Positions 45,174 to 56,700 of a stretch of 64,000 nucleotides of DNA are shown in pieces. Origin of the DNA: Blastocystis hominis. Taxonomy: Eukaryota > Sar > Bigyra > Opalinata > Blastocystidae. The notes under the pieces were generated by a model. That model had not been told where the DNA came from and did not search any database. It worked only from the letters and a program-made list of their open reading frames with translations. Where the stretch lies: the NCBI RefSeq assembly GCF_000151665.1, contig NW_013171849.1:372001-436000 (forward strand), given 5' to 3'. Both the position numbers and the translations under genes were made by a program. Positions within the stretch are counted from its first letter, which is position 1. Each line of letters starts with the position of its first letter.

Positions 45174-46180
45174 TAGTAATTATTAATAATTTGTGGTTAA
45201 ATATAACGAAACTAGTAACTAAAAAGTCAAGCTATAATTACAAAAATGACGCATTCTTCTTATCTAATTGGTTATATTCAAATAGATGAATTAGCATTAT
45301 TAGCGACGCATAAATCTATACTTATATGTTTTTATTTCTTTCTTCTAGTAAAAGTTGATTCAAAGGTAGTTTTGTGATTTTCCCAAATACTTCCAATTAT
45401 CACTTTTGATCGCAGGGTGGACTTGGCCAAACATATAACTATTAAACTAACTATTCCTGGCCAACACAGGCTAATCGTGCTTCTATGCATGATTCTGTTA
45501 GTTTTCCATATTTACCACAACACACTCTATCCAATTATGTGCAATGTGAATACTAGTATATCACAACGATAATAGTTTCATCATCCCATTTCAATACTCT
45601 ATATATTTGTTATGTTTCAAATATGTATAAGTTAACATAATGTTAATATCGTTATAACCCAAATTGGTCCAAGACTATCAGCAAACCTTCAAATACTCTG
45701 TTTTGATTCTCTCAACCCAGAAAACCAACTCAAAGGACTATTTATGGTATCTTGATGATGTTTAAGCAGTTATTGTCTTATTAATACTAAACTTCGGAAC
45801 TTGAAATGCAAAATAGTATTTCATTCTTAAAGAATGGTCTTAATATGTTGGTTATAGCATAAGTCAGTAAGTTCCATATTAAACACTTTTTTGTGCTATG
45901 AAAAGCACAAGCAATCATTACCATAATATCATTTCACCTAGCTATTCATTGGAACTTATCTTTTGCTGTTGCTTGCTACTATTGGCTTATTCCTCATTTA
46001 CTGGTTCATAATGATTCTATTTTGCAGTTCCTGAACTCATTACTCCTTTTTCACAAAGTCATCATTTCCTTCAACTTTCATGCGATACACAGCAGTATCA
46101 ACATTTGACAAAGCACCAACAGTGTATGCTTCGTGAGAGTAGCTTCCTCAAGCAAATCTGACTCTTGACAACAACTAGCA
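45174..46180. other. AT-rich intergenic region
   Basis: About 1 kb without a convincing exon on either strand. Confidence 0.55.
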
Positions 46181-46188
46181 AACAAACA
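46181..46188 (-). terminator. TGTTTGTT 3' signal of the ACBP gene
   Basis: Minus-strand TGTTTGTT starting nine bases after the T of an encoded TAA (46195-46197). Confidence 0.6.
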
Positions 46189-46194
46189 CACTAA

Positions 46195-46563
46195 TTATGC
46201 ATATTTAACCTTCTGAGCCTCGATACAATCGATATACTTTTGCATAGCTTCCTCCTTCGACATGCCTACAAACTCACCGAATCAAACAACAATTCTACCC
46301 TTCAAGGCATTCCAGGCATTCCACTTCGCTCTCTCCTATCCATCACTACAAGAAAATCCAACATACAGTCAACGAGAAGATTCCAGGGGCAGGAATGTTG
46401 CAATCTCCAATAGTGGCTTGCTTGAATAGAGAGTATCCAGCGAGCTTGTCCTCATTTGACACAGTTTTGGCAGGATGCCACGAACGAACAAACTCAGCGG
46501 TTTCGTTAAATTTCTTCTACGAGCTCACTCCGATCTTCAACAAAATACCTCTAATTCAGACAT
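46195..46563 (-). CDS. ACBP: acyl-CoA binding protein
   Basis: Binds long-chain acyl-CoA esters and carries them through the cytosol. Four exons from the ATG at 46563, with introns of 32, 31 and 33 bases, give exactly 90 residues, the standard size. Conserved segments in order: KKFNETAEFVRSW, DKLAGYSLFKQATIGDCN, PAPGIFSLTERAKWNAWNAL and KGMSKEEAMQKYIDCIEA. The binding residues (Tyr in GYSLFKQ, Lys in FKQAT, Lys-Trp in AKWNAWN, Tyr in KYID) are present. The usual YGLYKQAT is YSLFKQAT here. Encoded stop TAA at 46195. No single exon exceeds about 55 codons, so the gene does not show as a long frame. The next minus-strand gene starts far upstream, with its own 3' signal at 46608. Confidence 0.92.
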
Positions 46564-46607
46564 TGGATTCTAGTAGACAGGAAAATAATAATGACAATCA
46601 GGTTTTC

Positions 46608-46615
46608 AACAAACA
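46608..46615 (-). terminator. TGTTTGTT 3' signal of the unknown gene at 46671-48994
   Basis: Minus-strand TGTTTGTT about 55 bases past the encoded stop at 46671. Confidence 0.5.
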
Positions 46616-46670
46616 CACAAAGGTTCATACCCCTACTAGTACAATAAAAAGACAAACGCATTCGAAGAAG

Positions 46671-48994
46671 TCAAACCTTCCGTTTATGCTTCTTCTGCTT
46701 CAGCTCCTTCTCCTTTAGCTTCACACTTTCCAAATGCGCTTTCAGTGCTTGCAAGTTCTCCGTATTCATTTTCAAGTAATACGCATCTTCCTCCACCACA
46801 CGACTTCGTTTCCCATTCCCCTCTCTCGCAATCTTCTCCTCTCTCCCCACAACGCTCCGCTTTCGATTCACAATCCGCGCTTTCGGCGTCGAAATCCGCT
46901 TTCCCTCCTCCAAACCCGGCGCACTCCCATTCAATCCATTCATCGCATTCATCGAGTTCATCGAGTTCATTGCATTCATTGAACTCATCGAACCCATCGA
47001 AGTCATCGGGAGCTTCGAAGCTCGCTCGGGGGGCGCGAAGTTTTCGATCACTTCCGACCAAGGAATACTGCAATCAAGCAAATTCGAATCGATTACGGCC
47101 GAGAATACACGTACAGATCGTTGTCGAAGCTGCTCAGCGGCTTGCTCACTAGCAATTCTACGCGTTCCAACAAACCCAAACGTCTACGCGATAGCTCGCT
47201 CGTGTCTTTTTCGCGCTGTCGAGGCACGCGTCGAATCGAATTCTCGCGCTTTTGAACTTCTTTGGAGCTGAAAGCGCCTTCTATCCAAAAATTGCAAGCC
47301 AATCAACCCACGCAGAATCACGCCGAATCGCTTTAAAAACTCCGCCCACAGCTTTCGTTCTTTTCCGCACAGCTTCTCCGCTTCTCTGCGAGCTCGAACT
47401 GCCTCCGCTTGCCACTTCCAAAACTCTCCAGAAGCCACAAATTCGAGCTGCGGCGTGTTTTCGCTCAGACCGACGCGCGAAACGGAGGATTTTCGCGATG
47501 AATCGAATGGTGAAAAAGAGACAGCCGATCCGATTCCAAGAGAAGAAGATGAAGAAGATGAAGAAGAAGCGGAGCAAATCGCTGCGATTCTACGAGACTC
47601 AATGAAAACGAAGAGAACAAACAGAAGACTTTGCGATGAAGAATCGAGTTCATCGAGCTGCTGCATTGTTAAGGAAGGCGAAACGAGAAGAGTCGAGAGA
47701 AACGCAGGGAAGACAAAGCGCGTCTTGCATGAAAAGGAGAAACAAGGAACTACTTTCGATCGATTCATCGATGAAACGCCCATAAGTGGAATGGATTCGA
47801 GAAGACTCGCGGTGAATTGAACGATCGACGCGGAAGTCGACGTCCACTCCGCGCTCTTCTTTCCAATCCACGCATTCAGAAGCTTCTTCGTTCCTTCGGG
47901 AAGCGACCGCAGATCGATTCCTGCTTGAGAAGCCGCTGGATTTTCTTCTTTGATGCGAAGAAGCGGGTCGTGGAGAGCGAAATTCGAAGGGTTGACGGAG
48001 GGATTTCGCGAAGAAAAGTCGGTCTGCGAACAAGGAAGGAAGACAAAAGAGGGAAGCGAAACTGGAGAAACTGGAGAAACTGGAGAAACTGGAAGAGAGA
48101 AAGGGGAATTGGATGTGGAATTGGCCGAAAAAGGCGTGAGAATGCCGAGGAAAAGCAGAACTCTGCAGACGGTCGGCAAGAGAAACCGAGCCAAAACCTG
48201 CGGCAAACTCAGCTGCGGACATTCCTTCGATAAATACATTTCAGTGCAGTGGATCAACTCTGATTCGGTGTGAACGCCTGCATCGAATCGCTGCTGTCTG
48301 CCCTACCCATTCGCGCTACGGTGATCATGGCTTCCACTACGCGCCGATACAGCAAAGGGGTAGCAACAGGCTTCTAGGGTTCACGCACACACACTCCTCT
48401 ACGTAAGATTCCATGGAAATAGACTGGGTTTGCAGCGAAGGCAAGGCGTTCTGCGTCGAATTAGAACCATTGGACTTACCTCACCACAATCACTTTGGGA
48501 ACGAGGAGTTAGAGACTCCGATTTGATCGCAAGTGGCGTTGCAGAGGCAGAGGACAATGGGGTGATCCTGGCCACGGAGGGAGAATAGATAGACATATTG
48601 GGTGTTGTATCATTTACACTCAGATCCGACATAAGGGGCGAAGATGCCACACGAACACTCTTCTGTTTTGTCTCGGACCTCGAACGAGAGCTTTTACGTT
48701 GATCTCGAGAAGGATTGACCAAGGACTGAATTACAGACAAAAAGGAAGAACCCGAAATTGAGTCCGAATACGACTGGCGCTTCACAATTTCACTCTGGAT
48801 TTCACGTAGCAGACACTTCAGAGATTCATACCGACTGGTAAGCTAGAAAATATGAGAATCAGACAAGCAGCAAAAAGCAGTCAAATTACCTGTTGTGGAT
48901 CCACCTTGTCTACCCAACTGGCAGCATCGTCTATTCCTATTTCAATGTTCTGATCACTCCCATTCTTCGTAGTTTCATGCTTTACAGGATTCAT
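46671..48994 (-). CDS. hypothetical protein, multi-exon, Ser-rich with coiled coil
   Basis: One gene joined across many exons on the minus strand. From the ATG at 48994: MNPVKHETTKNGSD, IDDAASWVDKVDPQQ, then a Ser/Arg-rich part (48780-48490), and after introns of 29, 29 and 29 bases the segments PVATPLLYRRVVEAMITRFD and ESELIHCTEMYLSKECPQL. Downstream are a folded-looking stretch (GIDLRSLPEGTKKLLNAWIG, FTASLLESIPLMG), a long charged helix (WKWQAEAVRARREAEKL, LWAEFLKRFG) and a C-terminus with Met/Asn-Ser repeats (NAMNSMNSMNAMNG) and a basic coiled-coil end (LESVKLKEKELKQKKHKRK). I do not recognise the family. The first exon is uncertain; an ATG at 49107 could add one. Several joins in 47.2-47.9 kb are not resolved. 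Confidence 0.5.
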
Positions 48995-49225
48995 TGAAAG
49001 GAAAGATCCGAAATCAGCAACCTATGAGATTGGAACTCAGTATTACAAAAAGCCGCGATTATACTTGCTAAAAGACTCAAGTAGGTACAAGCCCTGTGTG
49101 AACCCATGTCCCAATAGTTGTTTGACAAAAGTAGCCACTATTTTCGATTTGAGAGGCAGTTTCATTTGAACTCAAAGATCGATTTCCTTGCTTAGAATTG
49201 AGTATTTTGTATCACTGTCGACCCA

Positions 49226-49574
49226 ATGGGCAAGAGAGGGAAATTGGATTGGGATCAAGCGATGTTGGAATCGGGTCATCGACAAACCGAAAGCAGGAAT
49301 AAGAAATGGGCCTCTCGTTTGCGTACGAGTACAAAGAACAAAAATACAATTGATAGTATCACTCGTGAACAAGTAAAGGGTTTCAAATTCGTGATAGTTG
49401 AAGATTTTAAATGAACGCTTGGATGCATTCGAACGAGATAACATAGAAACCTTCAATGAGTCTGACCTTTACGATGAGGATGAAGACGTTGCTGCAAAAT
49501 TATACATTCATCCTTTAGTATCTTGTGGTTCAATCAAAAAGGAGGAAAGAAATCATTGTGATACTGTTGATTAG
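49226..49574 (+). CDS. small acidic/basic protein, possibly ZNHIT1/Vps71-related
   Basis: Exon 1 is 49226-49372 and a 25-base intron (49373-49397, GTAAAG..GATAG) leads to exon 2, which ends at an encoded TAG at 49572-49574. The product is about 107 residues: a basic N-terminus (GKRGKLDWDQAMLESGHRQ), then REQLKILNERLDAFERDNIETF and an acidic run (YDEDEDVAA). The helix LxxLNERLDAFERDN resembles the middle of ZNHIT1/Vps71 (LExLENDNF), a SWR1/SRCAP subunit, but no zinc finger is visible, so this is only a hint. It starts about 230 bases from the gene on the other strand. Confidence 0.45.
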
Positions 49575-49839
49575 GGTAATGAAACAAATATCACGCCTTC
49601 AACAGCATGAAATTCCTTTATTTGACTGTTCTGTATGCCCTTATATACTTTGTTTTACTTGAACTTGTTAAGTCGCAGTTCCCATTTCCACTTATCACAT
49701 TTCCAATTCTCTAATACTTTGCATTTCCCTCAATGAGACCGCCTCTTTAATACACAATCACCAAATAAAATCTATATATTATAACTTTATTATAAACTCT
49801 AGTATTTGGACTGTTTAATTTCATTTCCAAACAACCTAT

Positions 49840-50939
49840 ATGGCAACCACCAAGATAAGTCGCCTTCTAGCATTCACAGGACAAGGTTCGCAATGGATTG
49901 GTATGGGTCAGTCTCTGTTAAAGCAATTTCCACATACAAAACACATTTTGGAAGAGATTGACTCCACCTTGGGCTATTCGCTATCTAAAATAATGTTTTC
50001 AGGTCCAGAAGTACTGTGATAACCAGAAATGACATCATAGGACCAACTCCTCAACACTCGCAACACTCAACTAGGTATTTTGGCATTTGACGCTATGATT
50101 TTGGAAGCCTTGAAAGTTGGTATTTTGTACTTTCATTTATTTAGAGTTTGGATATCGATTTGACTCCAAAGGTGGTAGCCGGCCATTCTGTGGGTGAATT
50201 TGTGGCTTACTATGCTGCTTCATCCCTTTCACTGCATGATTGTGCGCTCATCCTCGTACCAAAATGGCAGACATATGATATAGAAAAAACGAGCCGACTT
50301 AACAATCTCTGCATGCCAAAACTTGGATTATGGAATGGCTGCCGTGCTTTTCACTCCTCTATCGACCATTCAAAAGGCAGTCGAGCAGCTCACCAGGCAA
50401 CACACGGGTCTCTGCGAGGTCACCAATCTCAACGCTCCATCACAAACTGTAGTCAGCGGGGAACGTGCTCAGCTGCTGCGTTTACAGCCGGTTTTAAAGC
50501 AATTAGAGGGAGGAAAGAGAGCACGTGTCGTTTTGATGAATGTGAAATACCCATTTCACAGCAGTCTTTTAAAGAGCGCTTCCGATGAATTGGAAAGCTA
50601 TGTGCGAACATTCGATGTGAAGGATCCGCTTTTCCCTGTTCTTTCGAATTTGGACGGGTCGCTAGTTTGACTTTGCGGTGAATTTGTGAGAAGTAGATGG
50701 ATTCGAAGGATGCCATTTTGGAAAGGGTGGGAAAGCAGCTCTCATCGCCGGTGCTCTGGAATGAATGTGTAACGCAGGCCTTAAATTTCGGAATCAACGA
50801 ATTCGTTGAAATCGGACCGAAGCCAGTTCTGAGTGCATTGCTCAAAAGTTCTTCCAAGTCCATTTCCGTCAAGTTTTTATTGTTCTTCTCACTGTAACCA
50901 GTAGAACGCTATGCAATGAAAAGGATTTGATGATGTTGT
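49840..50939 (+). CDS. malonyl-CoA:ACP transacylase
   Basis: Moves malonyl from CoA to acyl carrier protein for type II (probably mitochondrial) fatty acid synthesis. The ATG at 49840 gives ISRLLAFTGQGSQWIGMG, the N-terminal GQGSQ oxyanion motif. Introns of 30, 29, 28 and 32 bases join exons carrying DQLLNTRNTQLGILAFDAM, VVAGHSVGEFVAYYA with the nucleophile Ser in GHSxGE, NLDYGMAAVL, VTNLNAPSQTVVSGE, KYPFHSSLL with the catalytic His, and SPVLWNECV near the end. The Arg of the malonyl-binding site is at the expected place after GHSVGE only if the exon join KKRADLT is right. No presequence is visible. No stop is encoded: the frame ends at T50939 before a TGTTTGTT signal. About 320 residues. Confidence 0.9.
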
Positions 50940-50943
50940 TATT

Positions 50944-50951
50944 TGTTTGTT
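50944..50951 (+). terminator. TGTTTGTT signal completing the MCAT stop
   Basis: TGTTTGTT four bases after the in-frame T50939 (spacer TATT). Confidence 0.65.
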
Positions 50952-51042
50952 CGTTACGCTAATATTTCATTGGATGCACATGTACATTGGTGCGTTTATC
51001 ATCATCTTCGTGCATTTCTCATTGTAGTGGCTGCGCTTTAGT

Positions 51043-53597
51043 ATGTTCGGAAAATTCAAGATTAAAGGAAGATCAGAGGTGTCTCCAAAACAGAAGCCAA
51101 GTGCAAAAAAGCAGGTAGTTCTATTTTTCTCTGCCGATGGTTAGAAGATTGTCGCATGGTCACTGCGCTACCCGGCTACCAAGTACGATAAGTACATGGA
51201 GGAGAACCGTGGGATTAATGAGAAAAAGCGAGGGAATGCTTGGTTTGAGCTAAGCGGAGGAAAAGATATGCGCGAAGAGTGTGGCAAAGACTATTACAAG
51301 AATATTGTGGCTGCGTCGAGTAAGGACACTACCAGTAAGGACGCAATCCAAATTGAAAAGGATATTCATAGGTGGGAGTAGTTTTTGTGCCTGAACGGTA
51401 GAACTTCGCTGAAAGGAAAGAAAGAGCTTTCTGAAAAGGAGATTAGTGACTTGAAGGAAGTGCTGAAGGCCGTGTCGTACGAACTTCGTCGTATTGGAAT
51501 CATGCCGGTTGCTGAGTGTTAGTGGAGGGAGGCTATTGCCAATCAATGAACTTTATTGCTGCGCTACTGTTATCCTACATGGACAACGAACTCGCATTTT
51601 ACACCCAAGTCTGCATTAACCGTATTCTCTTTCCGAACTATTTCACGGACGAACTTGTACGCTTCCTTCCTGAGTTTTTTCTTATTTCCATTAGACAGGA
51701 ATGAAAGTGGACGAGCGCATCTTCCTGTATCTCCTCTCCGAGAAACTCCCCGACCTAACAGACCATTTTGATGCGAACGACATTTCGCTGACTCACCTGA
51801 CATTCCATTGGTTTTTATGTCTGTTCATCAACATTCTGCCCATCGATGTCACCGAGTACATCTGGTAGCGATGATGCGATGTGATCTGAATCGCAGGGAT
51901 CGCGTGTTTTATTACGGTTCCCACGTGATTCACGCGACGGCCATGCAGATTTTCCTGAACTACGAGAAGGTCCTGCGCGGCATGAACGACCTCGAAGAGA
52001 TCGTCGTGTTTTTGAACGGTCGCTTTGTGATCGGGTTTTGATCGTTCAGAGAAGCTCGCCGAGGCGATCCCAAGCGACTTCCGCGGGCTGGAGAAGCTGG
52101 GAATCTCGCTGTCTCGCATCCGGATCATGCGCGTGGACACGCTGGAGGAGTTGAAGTGCGGATTGGAGGAGCGAGTGAGGAGTAGACGGGAGGAATCGGC
52201 GATGAAGAAGCAGGTGGCGGAGACGATCCATCAGTCCATCACCAAGCAGATGAGTATTCGGATGTCCGTGCGGAACATGCTCTCCTCGTCCTCTCCTGTT
52301 TGCTTTTTTCTCTCTCTCTGAGCGCTAGATCGACGCGTCGCAGCCGGATTCCTCGCTGAAGTCGAGGAGAGATCGGGGTTTGACGCGTAGGAACCTGGAG
52401 ATCTCGCTGGAAGTCGTGGAGCGGATGAAGAAGGGCATCGTGGACTACATCCTCGAGCACTGCTCCGCCGCGCTGGGCGTGTCGGCCGACCGCCTGAGCA
52501 GCAAGAACATCCGCGATTACTGCTACACGGGGTTCACGGAAGACGAGTTCGTGTCGGTGAGGATCGAATCGAGAGCGTGAGGCCTAGCTGTGGGAGTCGC
52601 TGCGTCGGCAGAGGATTCTGTCGATCGACGATCCGAAAGCGGCGCTGGAGCTGTTCCGCGAGTACAAGACGCTGCGCGAGGGCAAGCCGGTGATCGACGT
52701 GCGGTTCCTGCTGAAAGGCGTGCTGTCGCTGGTGAGCGAGAAGGTAGAATTGGAAAGAAAAGTGAAGAGAAGGTGGACGTGAGCACGCGGCTGCAGTACT
52801 ATTTCAGCATCTTCGATATGAAGGGCGAGGGCGTGATGATCCGGCCCGCCTTCCTGGACTTCATCAACGCGGTGTTTGCTCTCTCTATTGAATGGACTGA
52901 TGGGTAGATATCGCGAGTGCGGAACGATGGTGGACGTGGAGCACGCCGCCGAGAAATACGTGAAGATCGTGTTCGCGGTGAACACGCAGTCCAGCGACGC
53001 CATGACCTTCCAGGAGTTCCGAAGCCTCGTTCTCATCCAGCCGCAGATCGTCTCCTACCTCGAGCTCATCGATGTGGACGAGGACGAGTGCGCTTTAGAC
53101 GCTTGCGTGTTGTGTAGATTGACGCCGCTGGCCGACGAACTCAGCGATGAGCAGCCAGAGACGCCGTCGACCTTCCTGCTCCATCTGGACGAGCTTCCTC
53201 CGATTTTGGCTCAGCATCCGTATGTGCTGCACGCTAAGCAGCTTCCGGAGAAGGAGCAGCAGCTGCTAGGATCATTCCTGCAGGACATGGCATGCATTGT
53301 CAGAGAACGCGATCAGCTGAAGGAGGATGTGCGGTCGAGTTTGGATCGGTGCGGAGATTGAGTGTAGGCGGTACGCGGTCGAGCTATTACAACTCGATGA
53401 AGAAGTCCATCCGATTGTCGTCGAATTGCTTGCTGGGTGTGTCGCCGAAGATGTCTCTGAATTCGGACGGCATGATGGAGCTGATTCAGGAAGATGATGA
53501 GCTGGACGCTTCACCGAAGGACAAAATCATCCCTCCTGTGATGAGGAGATCGGCAATGGGAAGCACGTCTGTCATGAGCGTGCGAAGAAGAATGTAG
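51043..53597 (+). CDS. TBC-domain Rab GTPase-activating protein with EF-hand region
   Basis: Stimulates GTP hydrolysis by a Rab protein. From the ATG at 51043, about a dozen exons join across introns of 29 to 37 bases. The TBC domain (about residues 60-330) shows RGNAWFELSGG, the arginine finger in QIEKDIHR, the glutamine finger in GGYCQSMNFIAALLLSYM, PNYFTDE, FLYLLSEKLPDL, HWFLCLFINILP and VFYYGSHVIHATAMQIF. Downstream helices (LEISLEVVERMKKGIVDYIL) lead to an EF-hand-like pair (YYFSIFDMKGEGVMIRPAFLDFI and VNTQSSDAMTFQEFRSLVL), as in TBC1D8/9-type proteins. The Ca2+ ligands of the first loop are only partly conserved. The basic C-terminal tail ends at an encoded TAG at 53597. About 730 residues. 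Confidence 0.87.
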
Positions 53598-53705
53598 AGA
53601 GAAGTGTTAATGATATTGCCTATTATTATTGCGAATTGGGTCTGTTTTTTCAAAATAAGACCGGATTATCGAAATCCCTTTTCTTCACATTTGTTATTCG
53701 ATAGA

Positions 53706-56700
53706 ATGTCGAGCGATTCCACTGATCCTCAGAAGCCTCTGCCTTTTAATGACGGTGATCGGTAATTTTTAGCGGTGAACGTGCTCATGGCATAGTGAGG
53801 ATGTTGTACGAAATCATCAAAGTGTTCAGCGTGTAAAGGCCCCTCCATCGAAAGTGGTGTAAGGATTATTGGAGGCGCCGATAACATGCTAGTGTGATCA
53901 ATGATGCGGAAGCCAATCTCGACAAAGGATTTGCAAGTAACAAAGTGATTACATCCAAGTACACTTGGTGGAACTTCCTATTTTTGTTTCTGTACGAAAA
54001 CTTGAATCCCTTTAATAAGTTTGCCAATTTTTATTTCTTGTGTGTTGCTATTTGTGAGGTCGGGGAGAAGATTTAAATTAAGGCATAGTGCATTCCTGCT
54101 ATTTCTATTACCAATGGAAGGCCGGAGTCTATTACCTCACTTGCTTTTGTCCTCTTTGTAGAAGCTATTACCTCAAGTAGATTTGGCGTTGGCTCGTAAT
54201 TCACAGTTCGGGAGGATCTCAACCGCCACCGTGCCGACAAGCGCACCAACGACCGTCCCATCGAGGTTCTAAACAAAGAAACCCAGCAGTTCGAGAGCGT
54301 TCCTCAATTCAAGGTGCGTGTGGGAGACATCGTGAAAGTCTACGAGGGAGACATCTTCCCCGCGGATATGCTCTTTCTCCGCTCAGGAGATCCCAAAGCC
54401 TACAAGTCGTGCTGGGTCAACACAAAAAGTCTAGACGGCGAAACGGACAACAAATACCGCCAAGCCATGAAAGTAGGAAGCTCTTAAGGAATGAACCAAA
54501 GCAGACGACCAGTGAACGCAACGGCCAGCCAATCAACGAGACGGCCAAAGAGCTGTGCGGATTGCACGCTGTTCTGAACTGCGAGCTTCCGAACAACATG
54601 ACGAACGACTTCAATGGCTCGGTATGGACGAGACAGTCGTGTGATGGCTAGTTAACGACAACGGTGCGATCGGAGAACGGAGAATCGAGCGAAGAGAAGG
54701 AGTCCGTGTCGATCAAGAACGTTCTGCTGCGCGGATGCATTCTGAAGAACACCAAATTCGTGTACGGCGCTGTGATTTCGACGGGAACCGACACGAAAGT
54801 GGAGTTCGGCGCGGTGAAGCGAAAATGGTGGCAAGTTGGAGTAGGAACGAGGGTCAGATGTGATGAAAAGGGGAGTGGAAGCAAGATCGCAATGCTGACG
54901 CAGCGAACGAACAAAGTGATTTACTGTCTGATCGGGATTTTAATCCTGCTGTGTGTGATTGTGGGCGTGAAAGAGAGGAGTGAAGTGTAGGGATCGCTGG
55001 GAGAGAACGTGATTTCGAAGATGATCGTTGAGAAATCCTGGTACATTCCGATCACAATCGATATTTTCGGGTCGTTCTGGTTGTCCTTCTTCCGGTTCTT
55101 CCTGCTCTGCTATCAGTTCGTGCCCGTGTCGCTCTACGTGACGATGAGTCTGGTCTATTCGATGCAGAGTTTCTTCATGCAGAACGATCTCCAAATGTTT
55201 GAATCGTTGAATCCGGGAGATTCTCTCTAGGTATGACGAAGAGAAGGACGAGCCGATGCGTGTGCGAACGTCGACGCTCAACGACGATTTGGGCCAAGTC
55301 GGGTATATTTTCAGCGACAAAACCGGAACGCTGACGGCGAATTTAATGCAGTTCCGAAAGTGTTTAGTCGATGGCGTGTCGTACGGAGTGGGCGACAGCG
55401 CGATCGGCCGCTCTGTGAAGAACAAACAACAAAGCAAAGGCGTGGAGGTAGTGGTGGAGAAGCCGCCGCTTCGCAAGGGAATCTTCCGATACAACAATTT
55501 CCAGGACGGAAGTGAGAGCCATCCGGGCCATCGGCTGCAAGACGATCTCCGAAAGAACGACGACCACGCGGATGTGTCCTCGAACCCACTCTCTAATGCA
55601 TAGAAACTGATGAACTTCTTGATTCACATGGCGATCAATCACACGGTGATCGTCGAGGAACGCGAAGACGGAACCATCGAACTCAACGCCTCGTCTCCCG
55701 ATGAGCAGGCCTTCGTCGCTGGCTCCTACTGCCTCGGCGTGCAGTTCCTCGGCATGGACTACGAGACCAACATCATCAAGCTCAACGTCCTCGGAGAAAT
55801 CGTGGAACTCCGCGTTCTGCACGTGGTTCCCTACGAATCCTCGCGGAAACGCATGTCGATGGTGGTGCAGATGCCGGACGGATCGATTCTGCTGTACTGC
55901 AAAGGCGCAGATAGCATCATGCTGGAGCTACAAGACCCTGCGATCAACAGCTCGCGCTTCGTCGAGAATCTCGCGTGCCAAGTCAGCAACTGGGCGGAAG
56001 AAGCGTTCCGCACCATGGTGTTCGGGTACAAGCCGCTTCTTCCTGAGCAGTTCTCTGCGTGGATGGAAGCGTACGAGCAGGCGAGCGAGGACCCCGAGCA
56101 GAAAGAGCTCCGCCGGAAGAAGAAATCGAACAAGATCGACAAGCTGGAATTCGAGTTGGAGAGCGGGCTGATTCTGCAGGGCGCCACGGCGATCGAGGAC
56201 AGTCTGCAGGACGGCGTGCCGGAGGCGTTGGAGGAACTGTCGAACGCGGGGATCCACATCTGGATGATCACGGGAGACAAGGTAGGGACCGCAAAGAACA
56301 TCGCCGTCGCGTGCAATCTGCTGAAGCTCCCGGACATGAAGCTCGTGGAGTTCACGAAGGAGGCGGTGGATAATAATTTGTTGGGGAAGGGAGGACGCGT
56401 GGAGGATTTGACGGAGAAGATCTCTCCGTAGGGGAGTGATCGGGGTTTGACGGGTAGCTCGTCGATTCAGGAAGTGGAGTGGAAAATGCTGGAGGCGGAG
56501 AAGGAGGGCAGCGTGGAGAAGGCCAATCGAATCTTAGGCGAATTCGAAGCGAAGCATCCCGGATTGTTGGCCGCTCGAATGCACTGCGAGGTTTGGTTTG
56601 CAGATCGAAGGCGTGATGGCTAGGCGCTCGCCGCGCAGATCTTGAATTCAGAGTTGGATGTGACGACCAAGCCGATGGCTCTCGTGATCGATGAGCTCTT

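Noticed and set aside
47817-48273. Plus-strand frames rich in NWRNWR or GETGET repeats
   Set aside because: Antisense of the Ser/Pro-rich repeats of the unknown minus-strand gene. The spliced minus-strand frame has better exon phases.
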